A stretch of 35,948 nucleotides of DNA from Roseomonas sp. (GTDB lineage: Bacteria; Pseudomonadota; Alphaproteobacteria; Acetobacterales; Acetobacteraceae). The notes beneath the pieces were generated by a model. It saw nothing but the letters and a program-made list of their open reading frames with translations. It had not been told where the DNA came from and did not search any database. The stretch spans positions 1-35,948 of the forward strand of contig JADCGG010000089.1 of assembly GCA_020249125.1 (NCBI GenBank), read 5' to 3'. Positions 16,954 to 28,268 of this stretch are shown in pieces. How positions within the stretch are numbered: position 1 is the first letter of the stretch; the number at the start of each line of letters is the position of its first letter. The translations under genes were made by a program, and so were the position numbers.

Positions 16954-17850
16954 ATGGACAAAATTCTGACCTTGATCACCCCACGCGGCGCGCTTTCCCC
17001 CGATCATCTGGCCAAGGCTGCTGCGGCGTTGCGCGCAGCGGGCGGAGAAGCCGGCGCGGCGCTGCCTCTGTCTGAAGCCGAAGCCGCTGATCTGCCCTTT
17101 GGCGGCCTGCCGTTGGATGTCGCGGATCGGGCGGTGCGCGATGCCTTGGCGGGCCAGCCAGTGGATGCCATCGCTCAGGACATCGCGGGCCGGCGCAAGC
17201 GGCTGCTGATCGCCGATATGGATAGCACCATGGTCACCAGCGAAACGCTCGATGAATTGGCCGGCGAGGCTGGGCTCAAGGAAGAAATCTCGGCCATCAC
17301 GCGCCGGGCCATGAATGGCGAATTGGATTTCGAAGGGGCACTCCGGGAACGCGTTGGCATGTTGAAGGGCCTGGCGCTGGAAGCGCTGGAACGCACCTGG
17401 GCGACGACGGAATTGATGCCAGGTGCCGAGGAACTGGTCGCGACCATGCGTGCCCATGGCGCGCGCTGCGCGCTGGTTTCCGGCGGCTTCACCTTCTTCA
17501 CCGGGCGCGTGGCGGAAAAGCTCGGCTTCCATGAACATCATTCCAATACCCTGCTGCATGCAGCCGGCAGGCTGACCGGCCAGGTGGGAGACCCCATCCT
17601 GGGCCGCAACGCCAAGCTGGTTACGCTGAAGCGGCTGGCGGGGGAAGAAGGGCTGGATCTGGCCGAGACCTTGGCCGTGGGTGATGGCGCCAATGACCTT
17701 GATATGCTTGGCGCCGCCGGGCTTGGCGTTGCCTTCAAGGCCAAGCCCGTGGTGGCGGCAGCGGCGCGCGCGCGGGTGGATCACGCGGATTTGCGCGCGC
17801 TGCTGTTTGCGCAGGGGTATCGGGCGGAGGCGTTTCGGCGGGGCGTGTGA
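16954..17850 (+). CDS. serB: Phosphoserine phosphatase
   Basis: HAD motifs 'LLIADMDSTMVTSETLDELA', 'LVSGGFTFFTGRVAEKLGF', 'VGDGANDLDMLGAAGLGVAFKAKPVV'. Confidence 0.95.
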   Translation: MDKILTLITPRGALSPDHLAKAAAALRAAGGEAGAALPLSEAEAADLPFGGLPLDVADRAVRDALAGQPVDAIAQDIAGRRKRLLIADMDSTMVTSETLDELAGEAGLKEEISAITRRAMNGELDFEGALRERVGMLKGLALEALERTWATTELMPGAEELVATMRAHGARCALVSGGFTFFTGRVAEKLGFHEHHSNTLLHAAGRLTGQVGDPILGRNAKLVTLKRLAGEEGLDLAETLAVGDGANDLDMLGAAGLGVAFKAKPVVAAAARARVDHADLRALLFAQGYRAEAFRRGV

Positions 17851-17891
17851 GGCGGCGGGGCTTCTGTTCCGGTCAGGAAAGCCTTGACTGC

Positions 17892-17910
17892 GGTGCTACC
17901 TGGTATTACC
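17892..17910. promoter_or_regulatory. Candidate ParD(E) operator: two tandem imperfect palindromes
   Basis: GGTGcTACC (17892-17900) and GGTAtTACC (17902-17910), centres 10 nt apart, directly upstream of the antitoxin start. Confidence 0.45.
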
Positions 17911-17920
17911 GTACTGCGTC

Positions 17921-18196
17921 ATGACGGTGAAATCCTCCATCTCTCTCGCGGATGAACAGCACGCCTTCGCTAAGACGCTGGTTGATGCCGGGCGCTTCCC
18001 AAGTGTCAGCGCCGTGCTGCAACAAGGCGTGGAGCTTCTGCGCCAGCAAATGGAATCCGAAGCGTTGGAGCGTGCGGCGCTGGCAGAAGTGCTGAAGCAA
18101 CGGCGTGCCGGCAAATTCGTCTCGGCTAATGAGATGGATGATCGCATCGCGGCGATGCTGGCCCGCAAGCGCCAGGCCCATGCCGTACAGGATTGA
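17921..18196 (+). CDS. parD: Type II toxin-antitoxin antitoxin, ParD family
   Basis: 'VKSSISLADEQHAFAKTLVDAGRFPSVSAVLQQGVELLRQQMESE' RHH antitoxin pattern; overlaps the ParE-like ORF. Confidence 0.88.
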   Translation: MTVKSSISLADEQHAFAKTLVDAGRFPSVSAVLQQGVELLRQQMESEALERAALAEVLKQRRAGKFVSANEMDDRIAAMLARKRQAHAVQD

Positions 18197-18545
18197 ATTC
18201 GCCGCAGCGTCTGAAAATGATCTCGAACTGATTTTCGATCATTTGTTCGAAAGCTATCTGAGCTTCGGCGAAAGCACCGTCCATGCCCTGGAACATGCGG
18301 CAATGCGCATCAGCCATATCCGCGCCGCCGCCGAAGGCCTGACGCTGTTTCCCGAACGTGGCACAGAGCGTCGGGATATCCTGCCAGGCCTTCGCTTCAT
18401 GGTGATGGACCGCGCGATTTATTGGTATGATGTTGATGATCAAGCGCAAGCGGTCCGGGTGCTCGGGATATTCTTCGGCGGGCAGGATCATATTCGCCGC
18501 ATGCTGATCAGGCTTTTGGGGCCAGACCCCTCCGCCATCACGTAA
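18180..18545 (+). CDS. parE: Type II toxin-antitoxin toxin, ParE/RelE family
   Basis: 'MPYRIEFAAASENDLELIFDHLFES...GLTLFPERGTERRDILPGLRFMVMDRAIYWYDVDDQAQAVRVLGIFFGGQD'; start corrected from 18105 to 18180. Confidence 0.88.
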   Translation: MPYRIEFAAASENDLELIFDHLFESYLSFGESTVHALEHAAMRISHIRAAAEGLTLFPERGTERRDILPGLRFMVMDRAIYWYDVDDQAQAVRVLGIFFGGQDHIRRMLIRLLGPDPSAIT

Positions 18546-19362
18546 AGATTGACCAGAACATCCGCGCGCTGGTGATCGCCAGAAACACCGCGAAGGCGCG
18601 CTTCAGCACCAAGGGCGGGATGCTATGCGCCAGCTTCACGCCCCAAGGCGTCGCGATGACGGAGGTGGGCGCAATCAGCGCAAAGCCGATCAGGCTGACA
18701 TAGCCGAGTGAAAAGGGCGGCACGCGCGGATCGCCCCAGCCGCCCCAGATCAAGCCGATGGTGGCCGGGATGGCGATGATCACGCCGAAGGCCGAAGCAG
18801 TCGCGACCGCGGCGCGGATCGGATAGCCAAGCAGCGACAGCAAAGGCACCCCAAGCGTGCCGCCACCAATCCCCATCATGGCGCTGACCGAACCAATGCC
18901 AAGGCCAAGTGCCGCGCGCGGTGCGCCTTCCGGCACGCGGTCCGTCAGTTTGAAGTCCAAGCCGGTGAAGCCCATGTTGAAGGCCACCAGCAGCGCAACC
19001 AGCGCGAAAATCGCCGTCTGCCCTTCGCCGCGCACATAAATCGCGAGCAGCGTGCCAATCACCACGCCCGCCAACATGGTGGGCCAGATGGAGCGCACCA
19101 AATCCTGATCCATCGCCCCCGTCGCGCGATGCTTGCGCGCGGATTGGATGGAAGTTGGGATGATGGTCGCGAGTGATGTCGCGACCGCCACCTTCATCTG
19201 CACGGCCTCAGGGATGCCGAATAGCGGAAAAACATTGAACAGCAGCGGCACAATCACAATCCCGCCACCCACGCCAAGCAAGCCCGCGAGCGTCCCGGAA
19301 ACCAGGCCAGTCGCCGCCATGGCGGCAGCAAGAGCCACCAGCCACACCACATCATCAACCAT
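18538..19362 (-). CDS. TSUP family (TauE/SafE-like) permease
   Basis: 'LVSGTLAGLLGVGGGIVIVPLLF', 'MMGIGGGTLGVPLLSLLGYPIRAAVATAS'. Confidence 0.92.
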   Translation of the reverse strand: MVDDVVWLVALAAAMAATGLVSGTLAGLLGVGGGIVIVPLLFNVFPLFGIPEAVQMKVAVATSLATIIPTSIQSARKHRATGAMDQDLVRSIWPTMLAGVVIGTLLAIYVRGEGQTAIFALVALLVAFNMGFTGLDFKLTDRVPEGAPRAALGLGIGSVSAMMGIGGGTLGVPLLSLLGYPIRAAVATASAFGVIIAIPATIGLIWGGWGDPRVPPFSLGYVSLIGFALIAPTSVIATPWGVKLAHSIPPLVLKRAFAVFLAITSARMFWSIFT

Positions 19363-19462
19363 ATTCGGTTTTCTTTCGCTGCTATGCCTTCTTCTGGGCG
19401 CGTGGCATAAAGTGCTGGCGTTCCTGCGTCACCCCCGGGCAGCGCGAAAAAGGGTATGGCTG

Positions 19463-20164
19463 ATGAGTGATGCACGCATTCTGGGCGTTCTGGGCGGCAT
19501 GGGGCCGCTGGCGAGTGCATGTTTCATGCAGCGCCTGACTCTGCTGACGCCAGCCGAGCGTGATCAGGATCATATCCCGGCCATCCTCTGGTCAGACCCG
19601 CGCGTGCCGGATCGCACCGCCGCACGGGTGGCGGGCGGCGAAGACCCTCTGCCCGCGTTGGTACGCGGCATTCGCGGGCTGGAAGCTGCCGGCTGTGGCG
19701 CCATCGCCATTCCCTGCAACACCGCCCATGGCTGGTTTGATGGCATGGCCGCCGCAACCCGCCTGCCCATTCTGCATATCGTTGATGCGGCGGGCGCTGA
19801 ATTGCGCCGGCTTGGCGTGGCGGGCGGGCGCATTGGAATCATGGCCACGTCAGGCACGCTGGCCATGCGGCTTTATCAGCAAAGGCTGGATGGGCTTGGC
19901 TATGAATGCCTGACGCCAAGCGATGCTGAAATGCAAAGCCGTGTCACGCCGGCCATTACAGCGGTGAAGGCGAATAAGCTTGCCGAATCCTATGAGCCCT
20001 TGGCGGAAGTGGCGCGCAGCCTGATGGCGCGTGGAGCGCTGGCCGTGGTGCTGGGGTGTACGGAAATCCCGCTTGGCATCGCTGCCGGCCCGGTGCTGCC
20101 TTTCCCGGTCGCGGATACGATTGATGGCCTGGCGCGGGCCGCGATTGGTTGGGCGAAAGGCTAA
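19463..20164 (+). CDS. Aspartate/glutamate racemase family protein
   Basis: 'ILGVLGGMGPLASACFMQRL', 'AIPCNTAHGWFD', 'VLGCTEIPLGI' (both catalytic Cys); start corrected from 19133. Confidence 0.92.
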   Translation: MSDARILGVLGGMGPLASACFMQRLTLLTPAERDQDHIPAILWSDPRVPDRTAARVAGGEDPLPALVRGIRGLEAAGCGAIAIPCNTAHGWFDGMAAATRLPILHIVDAAGAELRRLGVAGGRIGIMATSGTLAMRLYQQRLDGLGYECLTPSDAEMQSRVTPAITAVKANKLAESYEPLAEVARSLMARGALAVVLGCTEIPLGIAAGPVLPFPVADTIDGLARAAIGWAKG

Positions 20165-21075
20165 ACAACACCCGCCAACATCGCTTCCACCATCGGGCGA
20201 TAGGGCGTGGTGCCATCCCGCGCGCGCAAGGCACCCGCAGCGGAAGCAAAGCGCAACGCCGCTTCCAGACCCATCCCTTCGGCAATCGCCAAAGCATAGG
20301 CGCCGTGGAACACATCGCCGGCGCCGGTGGTATTGGTGGCCTCTACCTTGAAGGCCGGGATTTCCTGCGGCGCTGCCATGCCGGGCGCCAGCCACAGCGT
20401 GCCTTTCTCACCGCGCGTCACGGCGGCGAGCTTCACGGGGCCTGATCCCAAGGCACGGCGCAGCCCTTCTTCCGGCGCGGTGCCGGGCGCGAAATTCTGC
20501 AAGCCGGTGACGGAGAAAATCGCGTGATCCACGCGCGGCACCAAATCCACCAGAATGCGCGTTTCGCTTTTCTCGCCGTCCAGCACTATGGGAACGCCAA
20601 GGCGCCGCGCCTCTGCCGCCGCTGCCGCCACACCTTCCGGCCAGCGCGGATCGCAACAAAGCGCGCCAGCACCGGCCAGGGTTGCCAAGGGCAACCAGCC
20701 GGGATCAGTGCCCAGATCAGCGCCGCGAAAGCCGATAATGGTGCGTTCCCCATGGCGATCCACTAGCACGGCGGAAACCGGGCTCCGCCCGCCCGCCACG
20801 CGCTTGAGCCCCGCCGTGGTCACGCCATCCGCTTCCAGGGCCGCCGCCAGCAGGGGCGCGTTGAGGTCATCGCCAACCCGGCCCCAAAAATCCGCGCGCC
20901 CACCCAGGCGCGTGACCGCAATCGCCGCATTGGCCGCCATGCCACCGGCATTCAGCACATAGGATCGGGCGGCGATTTTCGCGGGCGGTTGGGGTATATC
21001 CTCCACCCGAAACACATGATCGGCGACGACATTGCCAAGGCAGACAACACGCGGAGCGGAAGGGTTCGGGGCCAT
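20161..21075 (-). CDS. PfkB family carbohydrate kinase
   Basis: 'VVCLGNVVADHVFRVEDIP', 'GGMAANAAIAVTRLGG', 'NTTGAGDVFHGAYALAIAEG'. Confidence 0.92.
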   Translation of the reverse strand: MAPNPSAPRVVCLGNVVADHVFRVEDIPQPPAKIAARSYVLNAGGMAANAAIAVTRLGGRADFWGRVGDDLNAPLLAAALEADGVTTAGLKRVAGGRSPVSAVLVDRHGERTIIGFRGADLGTDPGWLPLATLAGAGALCCDPRWPEGVAAAAAEARRLGVPIVLDGEKSETRILVDLVPRVDHAIFSVTGLQNFAPGTAPEEGLRRALGSGPVKLAAVTRGEKGTLWLAPGMAAPQEIPAFKVEATNTTGAGDVFHGAYALAIAEGMGLEAALRFASAAGALRARDGTTPYRPMVEAMLAGVV

Positions 21076-21784
21076 GATGGGGGGAAGCCTGTCACGGCAG
21101 GACCGTCTTGGCCAAGTGCCTTCTGAAATCGCATCCCGCATCCTGCTGCTGCGCGATGATGCGCTGGTGCTGAACAAGCCGGCGGGACTTGCGACGCATC
21201 GCGGCCCGCGCGGCGGGGCTTCGGTGGAAGATTGGCTGCCGGCGTTGCAAATGGGCCGGCGCCATTTGCCGCAGCCGGCGCATCGGTTGGACCAGGATAC
21301 CGCGGGCTGCCTGGTGCTGGGGCGGACCAAGCCGGCACTCGCCGCTTTGGGCGCCATTTTCGCCAAGGGGCTGGCGCAGAAAACCTATTGGGCGGTGGTG
21401 CAGGGCAGCCCGGCGGATGATGCGGGGGAAATCGCCCTGCCGTTGCGCAAGATCAGCACGCGCGAAAAGGGTTGGCGCATGGAAACCCATGCGGATGGCC
21501 TGGCATCGCTCACACGCTGGCGCTGCCTGGGGCGCGGCGATGGCATGGCCTGGCTGGAATTGACGCCGCAAACCGGGCGCACGCATCAATTGCGCGTGCA
21601 TTGCGCGGCGATGGGTTGGCCGATTTTGGGTGATGCGCTTTACGGCGCGGGAGGGGCGGGGGGGTTGCATCTTCTGGCGCGCGCGGTTGCTTTGCCGCTG
21701 GATCCGCCCTTGCAGGCTGAGGCGCCGCCACCGCCGCATATGGAAGGCGCCTTGCGGGCATGTGGCTGGCACGCGCAGGTGTAG
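21074..21784 (+). CDS. RluA-family RNA pseudouridine synthase
   Basis: 'LVLNKPAGLATHRG', 'PAHRLDQDTAGCLVLGRT', 'LTPQTGRTHQLRVHCAAMGWPILGDALYG'; start could also lie downstream. Confidence 0.9.
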   Translation: MMGGSLSRQDRLGQVPSEIASRILLLRDDALVLNKPAGLATHRGPRGGASVEDWLPALQMGRRHLPQPAHRLDQDTAGCLVLGRTKPALAALGAIFAKGLAQKTYWAVVQGSPADDAGEIALPLRKISTREKGWRMETHADGLASLTRWRCLGRGDGMAWLELTPQTGRTHQLRVHCAAMGWPILGDALYGAGGAGGLHLLARAVALPLDPPLQAEAPPPPHMEGALRACGWHAQV

Positions 21785-21798
21785 TGGCTGCGTTCACT

Positions 21799-22023
21799 TT
21801 ATGGCGAGAGATCCTCCAACCATGATGGAAAGCGGCCTGTTACGTAGAAGAAAATCATGGCGTAGCCTGCCTTAACGCAGTGCCAAATCACAAAGAGTGA
21901 CCAAGCCCAAAGACCAGGCAGAATAGCGCCTGCCAGCAGAACAATCGGATGAATCAAGCGCCGACCAATCAGAAATTCATTCAATCCCCAGGAGAGAGGT
22001 ATCAACAAAATCGCCAAGAACAC
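21799..22023 (-). CDS. C-terminal part of a split membrane protein
   Basis: GTG-initiated ORF with 2 TM-like segments; its frame stays open upstream to the G8 tract at 22092-22099 and extends the preceding ORF. Confidence 0.5.
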   Translation of the reverse strand: MFLAILLIPLSWGLNEFLIGRRLIHPIVLLAGAILPGLWAWSLFVIWHCVKAGYAMIFFYVTGRFPSWLEDLSP

Positions 22024-22622
22024 GAAGGGGAAACCGATCCCTCCATTCTGTATATATTTTTTCGTTCTCTGATGATCGACGAGGGTCGTTGCCCCCCCCG
22101 GCGAAGAAAATGTATCGTCACGAAAATCAGGATCAGCAAAGACGAAACAAACGCTAGATCTATCGCTGACATGAAGGCGTCACAGCGAAAAGGGCGCTGC
22201 GCAAACAAGGATCGTTCCACAACACACAGAGTGTCGGGCAAAATAAATATCATCGAATAAAGGTTACGCAAAAAAGAGGCAAAATAGAAAACCGGCCAAG
22301 ATACCAAGAAAAATAGAATAAAAATGAGGCTCGGGGCATCACGGATGCGCTTCACAAAACTTGCTTCTGGCCCGAGGGGCTCATGCGCAATCCTGCCCTT
22401 GTCCCACCAAACCCAGTTCTGAAACGTATCGCGCGTCCTGAGTAAATCCGCCAATGCTGCATGCGATAGAGGCGCATCCTGTGGGGATGTCGCAATCCGC
22501 TGCCGCCAATAATCGCGAACACTCTCCGGCGTCCAGCCGCCGGGCGGTATCGGCGGCATGGGTGGTGATCGGCCCATAAATATAGCCCACCAACTCGGTT
22601 TGGATTTTTGCGACCCAGGCAT
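22002..22622 (-). CDS. N-terminal part of a split membrane protein of unknown function
   Basis: 206-aa ORF with TM-like segments; the last 29 residues after the G8 tract lose hydrophobic character and end 'SVSPSCSWRFC'. Confidence 0.5.
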   Translation of the reverse strand: MPGSQKSKPSWWAIFMGRSPPMPPIPPGGWTPESVRDYWRQRIATSPQDAPLSHAALADLLRTRDTFQNWVWWDKGRIAHEPLGPEASFVKRIRDAPSLIFILFFLVSWPVFYFASFLRNLYSMIFILPDTLCVVERSLFAQRPFRCDAFMSAIDLAFVSSLLILIFVTIHFLRRGGQRPSSIIRERKNIYRMEGSVSPSCSWRFC

Positions 22623-22681
22623 GACACCAAGCTTGCCGAAGAGGTAGAGTCAACGCAAGCTAAAACGGGGGAGAAACCAAT

Positions 22682-23632
22682 ATGCTATCTCGCAGACACA
22701 TCATCACTGGCACGGCAGGCTTGGCCGCTTTGGGCAGCGCGGCATCAGCGCGCGCCTGGGAACCGTCGCGGCCCATTCAATTGATTGTCGGCTTCGCGCC
22801 AGGTGGCGGGGCGGATTTAGCTGCGCGCGCGATTGCGGAAGCATCCTCACGCTTTTTCCCGACGCCGATTGTGGTCATGAACCGCCCCGGTGCCGGAGGC
22901 GCCATTGCCGCGCAGCAAGTGGCGGGCATGGCGCCGGATGGGCTCAATCTGCTGGTGGGTGGCGGCAGTGAAAGCATCGCGCTGCCGGCCTTTCGGGATT
23001 TGCCTTACGATCCGAAGAAATCCTTCCGCGCCATTATCCGCATCACACGCCAGCCCTTGCTGATTGTGGCCCGACGCGGTGGGCGCTTTGCTGATCTGCC
23101 TTCCGTGATTGAAGCGGCGAAGCGCGCACCAGGTGCGATTCCCCATGCCTCCTCCGGCCAGGGGTCCATTTATCATGCGGTGTTCGTGTTGCTGTCGCGT
23201 GCGGCGAATATCGAATTGCTGCATGTGCCCTTCACCGGTGGCGCGCCCAGCTTGCAAGCCTTGATGGCGAATACCGTGGAATTGGCCGTGCTGGCGCCGG
23301 AAGAAATGGCGGGTCTTGCCAATGCCGGTGAAATCCGCCCGCTCGCGGTTGCCTCCGCCGAGCGTATTCCAGGCTACCCGGATGTGCCGACGCTCCGCGA
23401 ATTGGGCTTTGATGTGGTGATCGAAAATATGAAGGGGCTGAATGCGCCGGCGGGTCTGCCCGATGCCATCTATACCAGCCTGCATGACCGCTTCCGCCAA
23501 GGCATGCAGGCGCCGGCCTGGAAAACCTTTCTGGACCGCACGGGGGCCATGGATGGCTATCTGGATGGGCCAGGCTTTCAGCGCGCCATGGATGATGTGC
23601 TGGATGCGCTAAAAGCCGCGCTGGCGAGGTAA
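22682..23632 (+). CDS. Tripartite tricarboxylate transporter (Bug/TctC family) substrate-binding protein
   Basis: Signal 'MLSRRHIITGTAGLAALGSAASARA', 'PIQLIVGFAPGGGADLAARAIAE', 'VMNRPGAGGAIAAQQVA'. Confidence 0.93.
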   Translation: MLSRRHIITGTAGLAALGSAASARAWEPSRPIQLIVGFAPGGGADLAARAIAEASSRFFPTPIVVMNRPGAGGAIAAQQVAGMAPDGLNLLVGGGSESIALPAFRDLPYDPKKSFRAIIRITRQPLLIVARRGGRFADLPSVIEAAKRAPGAIPHASSGQGSIYHAVFVLLSRAANIELLHVPFTGGAPSLQALMANTVELAVLAPEEMAGLANAGEIRPLAVASAERIPGYPDVPTLRELGFDVVIENMKGLNAPAGLPDAIYTSLHDRFRQGMQAPAWKTFLDRTGAMDGYLDGPGFQRAMDDVLDALKAALAR

Positions 23633-23634
23633 GC

Positions 23635-24891
23635 CTAACTCACGCTGGGCATCACACTATCCCCGGCCCTGCCTTCCAGCACCGCATCAAACAGTTTTAT
23701 CTGTTGCGGCAGGCAGATGGATTGCAGATCATAACGTTCCAGCAAGGTCCGCCGCGCGGCCTTGCGGATTGGCTCATAACGATCCGGATGCGCCAGCGCT
23801 TCCACCACGGTTTCGGTCAGCGCGGCGGTATCAAAAAATGGCACCAGCAACCCGTTCACGCCATGTTCGATCACTTCCTGCACGGGTGGCGTGGCGGAGC
23901 CAACCACCAAAGCCTCGCACCCCATGGCCTCAATCATGGACCAGGACAGCACATAGGGATATGTCAAATAGACATGCGCGCGCGTCGCGCGAAACAGCGC
24001 CAGCAAGGCCGGGTGAGGGATGCGCCCGGTGAAATGCAGCCGCGTCACATCAAGCCTATCGCCCAATTCTTCCAGCAGATGTTCGCGCCAGGGGCGGCCA
24101 TCGGCGGGTTTTTCGCCATAGCCACGCGCCTCACCGCCCACCAAAACCACTTGCGCTTGCGGGCGGCGTGCCAGGATTTCCGGCAGCGCGCGCATGAAAA
24201 CATCAAAGCCGCGATAGGGTTCCAGATTGCGGGCGACATAGGTAATCACCTCATCGCCACGCTTGATCACGCTGCCATTGGGCAGCTTCACGTGATGCGC
24301 GCCAATAGGCGTGGCGACTTCGCTATTTACCCCTTCATGCACGACGGAGATTTTGCGGCGGAACACTTCAGGATAGCGGCTGCGTTGGAAATGCGTGGGG
24401 CTGACCCCCCAATCCATCGCCTCCAGCGCCGGGGTTTGCGGCAGGTTGAGCAAACGCGTGCGCGCGGCTTCATCCAATTCCACCTTATGCGCCGGGTTGA
24501 AGCCGACATCGCCGCCTGAGGTGGTGAAGTGGAATTCGCAGTAATGCAGCAATTTTGCATTGGGGAAGATATCGGGGAGGAACATGCCTTCCCCCCAGCC
24601 CGGATGGCAGCAGATGATATCGGGGCGGAAGCCTTTGCTCCGCAGATCAACCAAAGCCCGGGCCACATTCTGCGCGCGGCGCGTGGCGGCTTCCATGGGG
24701 TGCAAATAATGATGCGTCTTATCCCCAGCACCTCGCGGTTCCGGATAGCGGATATGGGTGACGCCGGGGAGCGAGATGTTTTCACGCTCCCCCAGGCCAA
24801 TCACCCGCGCCCCCGGACGCGCGGCGATCACCGGCGCCAAATGGCGGTATTGCCCGGGGAAATTCTGGTGAATGAAGAGCGCCTGAACCAA
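23635..24891 (-). CDS. Glycosyltransferase family 4 protein
   Basis: 'LFIHQNFPGQYRHLAP', 'YVARNLEPYRGFDVFMRALPEIL', 'YVLSWSMIEAMGCEALVVGSATPPVQEVIEHGVNGLLVPF'. Confidence 0.92.
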   Translation of the reverse strand: MVQALFIHQNFPGQYRHLAPVIAARPGARVIGLGERENISLPGVTHIRYPEPRGAGDKTHHYLHPMEAATRRAQNVARALVDLRSKGFRPDIICCHPGWGEGMFLPDIFPNAKLLHYCEFHFTTSGGDVGFNPAHKVELDEAARTRLLNLPQTPALEAMDWGVSPTHFQRSRYPEVFRRKISVVHEGVNSEVATPIGAHHVKLPNGSVIKRGDEVITYVARNLEPYRGFDVFMRALPEILARRPQAQVVLVGGEARGYGEKPADGRPWREHLLEELGDRLDVTRLHFTGRIPHPALLALFRATRAHVYLTYPYVLSWSMIEAMGCEALVVGSATPPVQEVIEHGVNGLLVPFFDTAALTETVVEALAHPDRYEPIRKAARRTLLERYDLQSICLPQQIKLFDAVLEGRAGDSVMPSVS

Positions 24892-25015
24892 GCAATCACA
24901 CCCTGAAGAGAACTGCCGTTAAATCCGCCATTTGCCGTGTGCGCGCAATTGCCCCCTTGGCGCGGCGGTACGAACCCCCGAGAATGGCGCCAGATCAGGA
25001 GAGAAAGACACCCCA

Positions 25016-25765
25016 ATGACATTCGATTTCACCGGCAAGAAGGTTTTGGTCGCGGGCGGCAGCCGCGGCATTGGGCGTTCCATCGCGCTTGGCTTCGCCG
25101 CCGGCGGGGCCGCGGTTTCCATCTGCGCCCGCGGCGCCGCAGGGCTTGAGGCAACGCGGGCCGAGATCGCGGCCCATGGTGTGCCGGCCCATGCACAGCC
25201 CGCAGACCTCGCCAATCAGGCCGAGATCGAAGCCTGGGTGGCAGCCGCCGCCGCCGCGCTTGGGGGCGTGGATGTGCTGGTCAATAACGCCTCGGGCTTT
25301 GGCATGGCCGATACGGAAGAAGGCTGGCAGAAAAGCCTGGATGTGGATGTGATGGCGACGGTCCGTGCATCCCGCGCGGCGCTGCCTTTCCTGCGCGCTT
25401 CCAAGGGGTGCATCGTCAATACCACCTCCATCTCCGGGCTTGGGCCTTCGGTGCGCACGCCGGCCTATGCGGCGGTGAAGGCGCTGGTGATCAATTACAC
25501 GGCATCCCAGGCCGCAACCCTTGCCAAGGATGGCATTCGCGTGAACGCGATTGCGCCGGGTTCCATCGAATTTCCGGGCGGCATGTGGGAAGAACGCAAA
25601 ACCACCGACCCCACGCTTTATGGCCGCATCCTGGCCAGCATCCCCTTTGCCCGCTACGGCACGCCGGAAGAAGTGGCCAATGCCGCGCTTTTCCTGGCAT
25701 CCCCACTCGCAAGCTGGATCACGGGGCAGACACTGGTGGTGGATGGCGGCCAGACGCTTAGCTAG
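25016..25765 (+). CDS. SDR family oxidoreductase
   Basis: 'KVLVAGGSRGIGRSIALGFA', 'NNASGFG', 'YAAVKALVINYT', 'TGQTLVVDGGQTLS'; start corrected from 24932. Confidence 0.92.
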   Translation: MTFDFTGKKVLVAGGSRGIGRSIALGFAAGGAAVSICARGAAGLEATRAEIAAHGVPAHAQPADLANQAEIEAWVAAAAAALGGVDVLVNNASGFGMADTEEGWQKSLDVDVMATVRASRAALPFLRASKGCIVNTTSISGLGPSVRTPAYAAVKALVINYTASQAATLAKDGIRVNAIAPGSIEFPGGMWEERKTTDPTLYGRILASIPFARYGTPEEVANAALFLASPLASWITGQTLVVDGGQTLS

Positions 25766-25770
25766 GGCGC

Positions 25771-25802
25771 CGGATCATCGAATGGATTGATCGAATGATC
25801 CG
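25771..25802. promoter_or_regulatory. Inverted repeat upstream of katG, candidate operator
   Basis: CGGATCATCGA...TCGAATGATCCG, with outer arms CGGATCAT/ATGATCCG. Confidence 0.4.
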
Positions 25803-25839
25803 AAATTATGTGTTGGACAGCTTGCCGGGCCTGCCCTAG

Positions 25840-28146
<2,307 letters not shown>

Positions 28147-28172
28147 GGTTGTAAGCTGCGACAAATTAAAGG

Positions 28173-28201
28173 GGCGCCGGTCTGAAGCCGGCGCCTTTTT
28201 T
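28173..28201 (+). terminator. Rho-independent terminator of katG
   Basis: GGCGCCGG-TCTGAAG-CCGGCGCC followed by TTTTTT, 27 nt after the katG stop. Confidence 0.9.
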
Positions 28202-28268
28202 CATGCTTGACGCTTGGCATGGTCCGGGGGACGCTTCAACGCACTGAAGCCCGTCTTGGGAGAGCGCC

